Part shown: one piece after another, positions 63,904-64,000 of the stretch
Layout: the number at the start of each line of letters is the position of its first letter
Position numbering within the stretch: position 1 is the stretch's first letter
Source of the DNA: Candidatus Goldiibacteriota bacterium HGW-Goldbacteria-1
Lineage (GTDB): Bacteria > Oederibacteriota > PGYV01
NCBI GenBank assembly: GCA_002839855.1
Contig: PGYV01000004.1
Coordinates: 77,983-141,982, forward strand
Reading direction: 5' to 3'
DNA length: 64,000 bases
The notes under the pieces: model-generated
Seen by the model: only the letters and a program-made list of their open reading frames with translations
What the model was told of the DNA's origin: nothing
Databases searched by the model: none
Position numbers and translations under genes: made by a program

Positions 63904-64000
63904 AGTTACAAGTTACAACTAACAAGTTACAACTGACAAGTTACAACTGACAAGTTACAACTGACAAGTTACAACTGACAAGTTACAACTGACAAGTTAC
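63904..64000 (+). repeat. heptanucleotide satellite array C, running off the window
   Basis: AAGTTAC units alternate with AACTGAC (first with AACTAAC), giving a very regular 14-bp period, and continue to the right edge. Orientation is as in array A, opposite to array B. Confidence 0.95.

Overview
The window is a stretch of chromosome (roughly 43% G+C by eye) from a Gram-negative, free-living type of bacterium that I cannot assign with certainty. Supporting signs are lipoprotein signal peptides, two outer-membrane beta-barrel candidates (PorV-like at 48001-49011 and an unnamed one at 56164-57489), LPS/capsule-type glycosyltransferases and a bactofilin/M23 pair. The mixture of Firmicutes-like gene order (yicC-remA-gmk-rpoZ-coaBC; rny-ymdB) with a PorV protein and a FlgD-Ig-tailed protease suggests a deep-branching candidate phylum (Goldbacteria/Elusimicrobia-like); this placement is inference only. 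TTG starts are common. Every tRNA gene encodes its CCA.

Layout. 1-0.8 kb: hslVU, running off the left edge. 0.9-1.3 kb: a structured RNA that folds like 6S RNA, followed by a terminator-like hairpin. 1.4-6.1 kb (+): rny, ymdB and a GT-C/TPR membrane protein. 6.4-14.8 kb (-): a surface polysaccharide block (phosphohexomutase, nucleotidyltransferase, epimerase, polyprenyl-P sugar-1-P transferase, GT4 and two GT9), cut by small palindromic repeats, directly followed upstream by tig-clpP-clpX-lon at 14.8-20.3 kb. 20.4-27.9 kb: an island of six tRNA genes, tandem repeats and palindromes, holding a FecR-like/CHASE2-cyclase pair, a DEAD-box helicase and a GAF protein. 27.9-32.7 kb: lipoprotein hydrolase, dinB, UbiA-type prenyltransferase and a GT-C membrane protein. 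32.8-34.3 kb: a HerA-like DUF853 ATPase. 34.5-43.9 kb (-): a long likely transcription unit reading from a near-consensus promoter at about 43.98 kb: periplasmic binding protein, two PilB/GspE ATPases with MshEN domains, a degenerate galactokinase homologue, mtaB, a HIT protein, an AIM24 protein and an RlmD/TrmA-type methyltransferase. 44.2-46.0 kb (+): a TPR-transpeptidase fusion with a good promoter and terminator. 46.1-54.7 kb (-): yicC-remA-gmk-rpoZ-coaBC, then a subtilisin-like secreted protease, a PorV-like barrel and two glycosyltransferases. 54.7-60.8 kb: ugd, an outer-membrane protein, truB, a nitroreductase and gltX. 60.9-62.5 kb: bactofilin, M23 peptidase and an unknown small protein. 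62.7-64.0 kb: heptanucleotide satellite arrays surrounding a LiaF-like membrane protein.

Themes. The genes combine protein quality control (HslUV, Lon, ClpXP, trigger factor), RNA turnover and modification (RNase Y, YicC, MtaB, RlmD-like, TruB), envelope construction and export, and type IV pilus/type II secretion motors. The most unusual items are the catalytically eroded GHMP kinase homologue in the pilB operon, the PorV/protease pair hinting at a type 9-like export route, the heptamer arrays with 14- and 42-bp higher-order periods, paired palindromic elements found at several loci (one nested inside another), and two genes whose promoters predict almost leaderless mRNAs.
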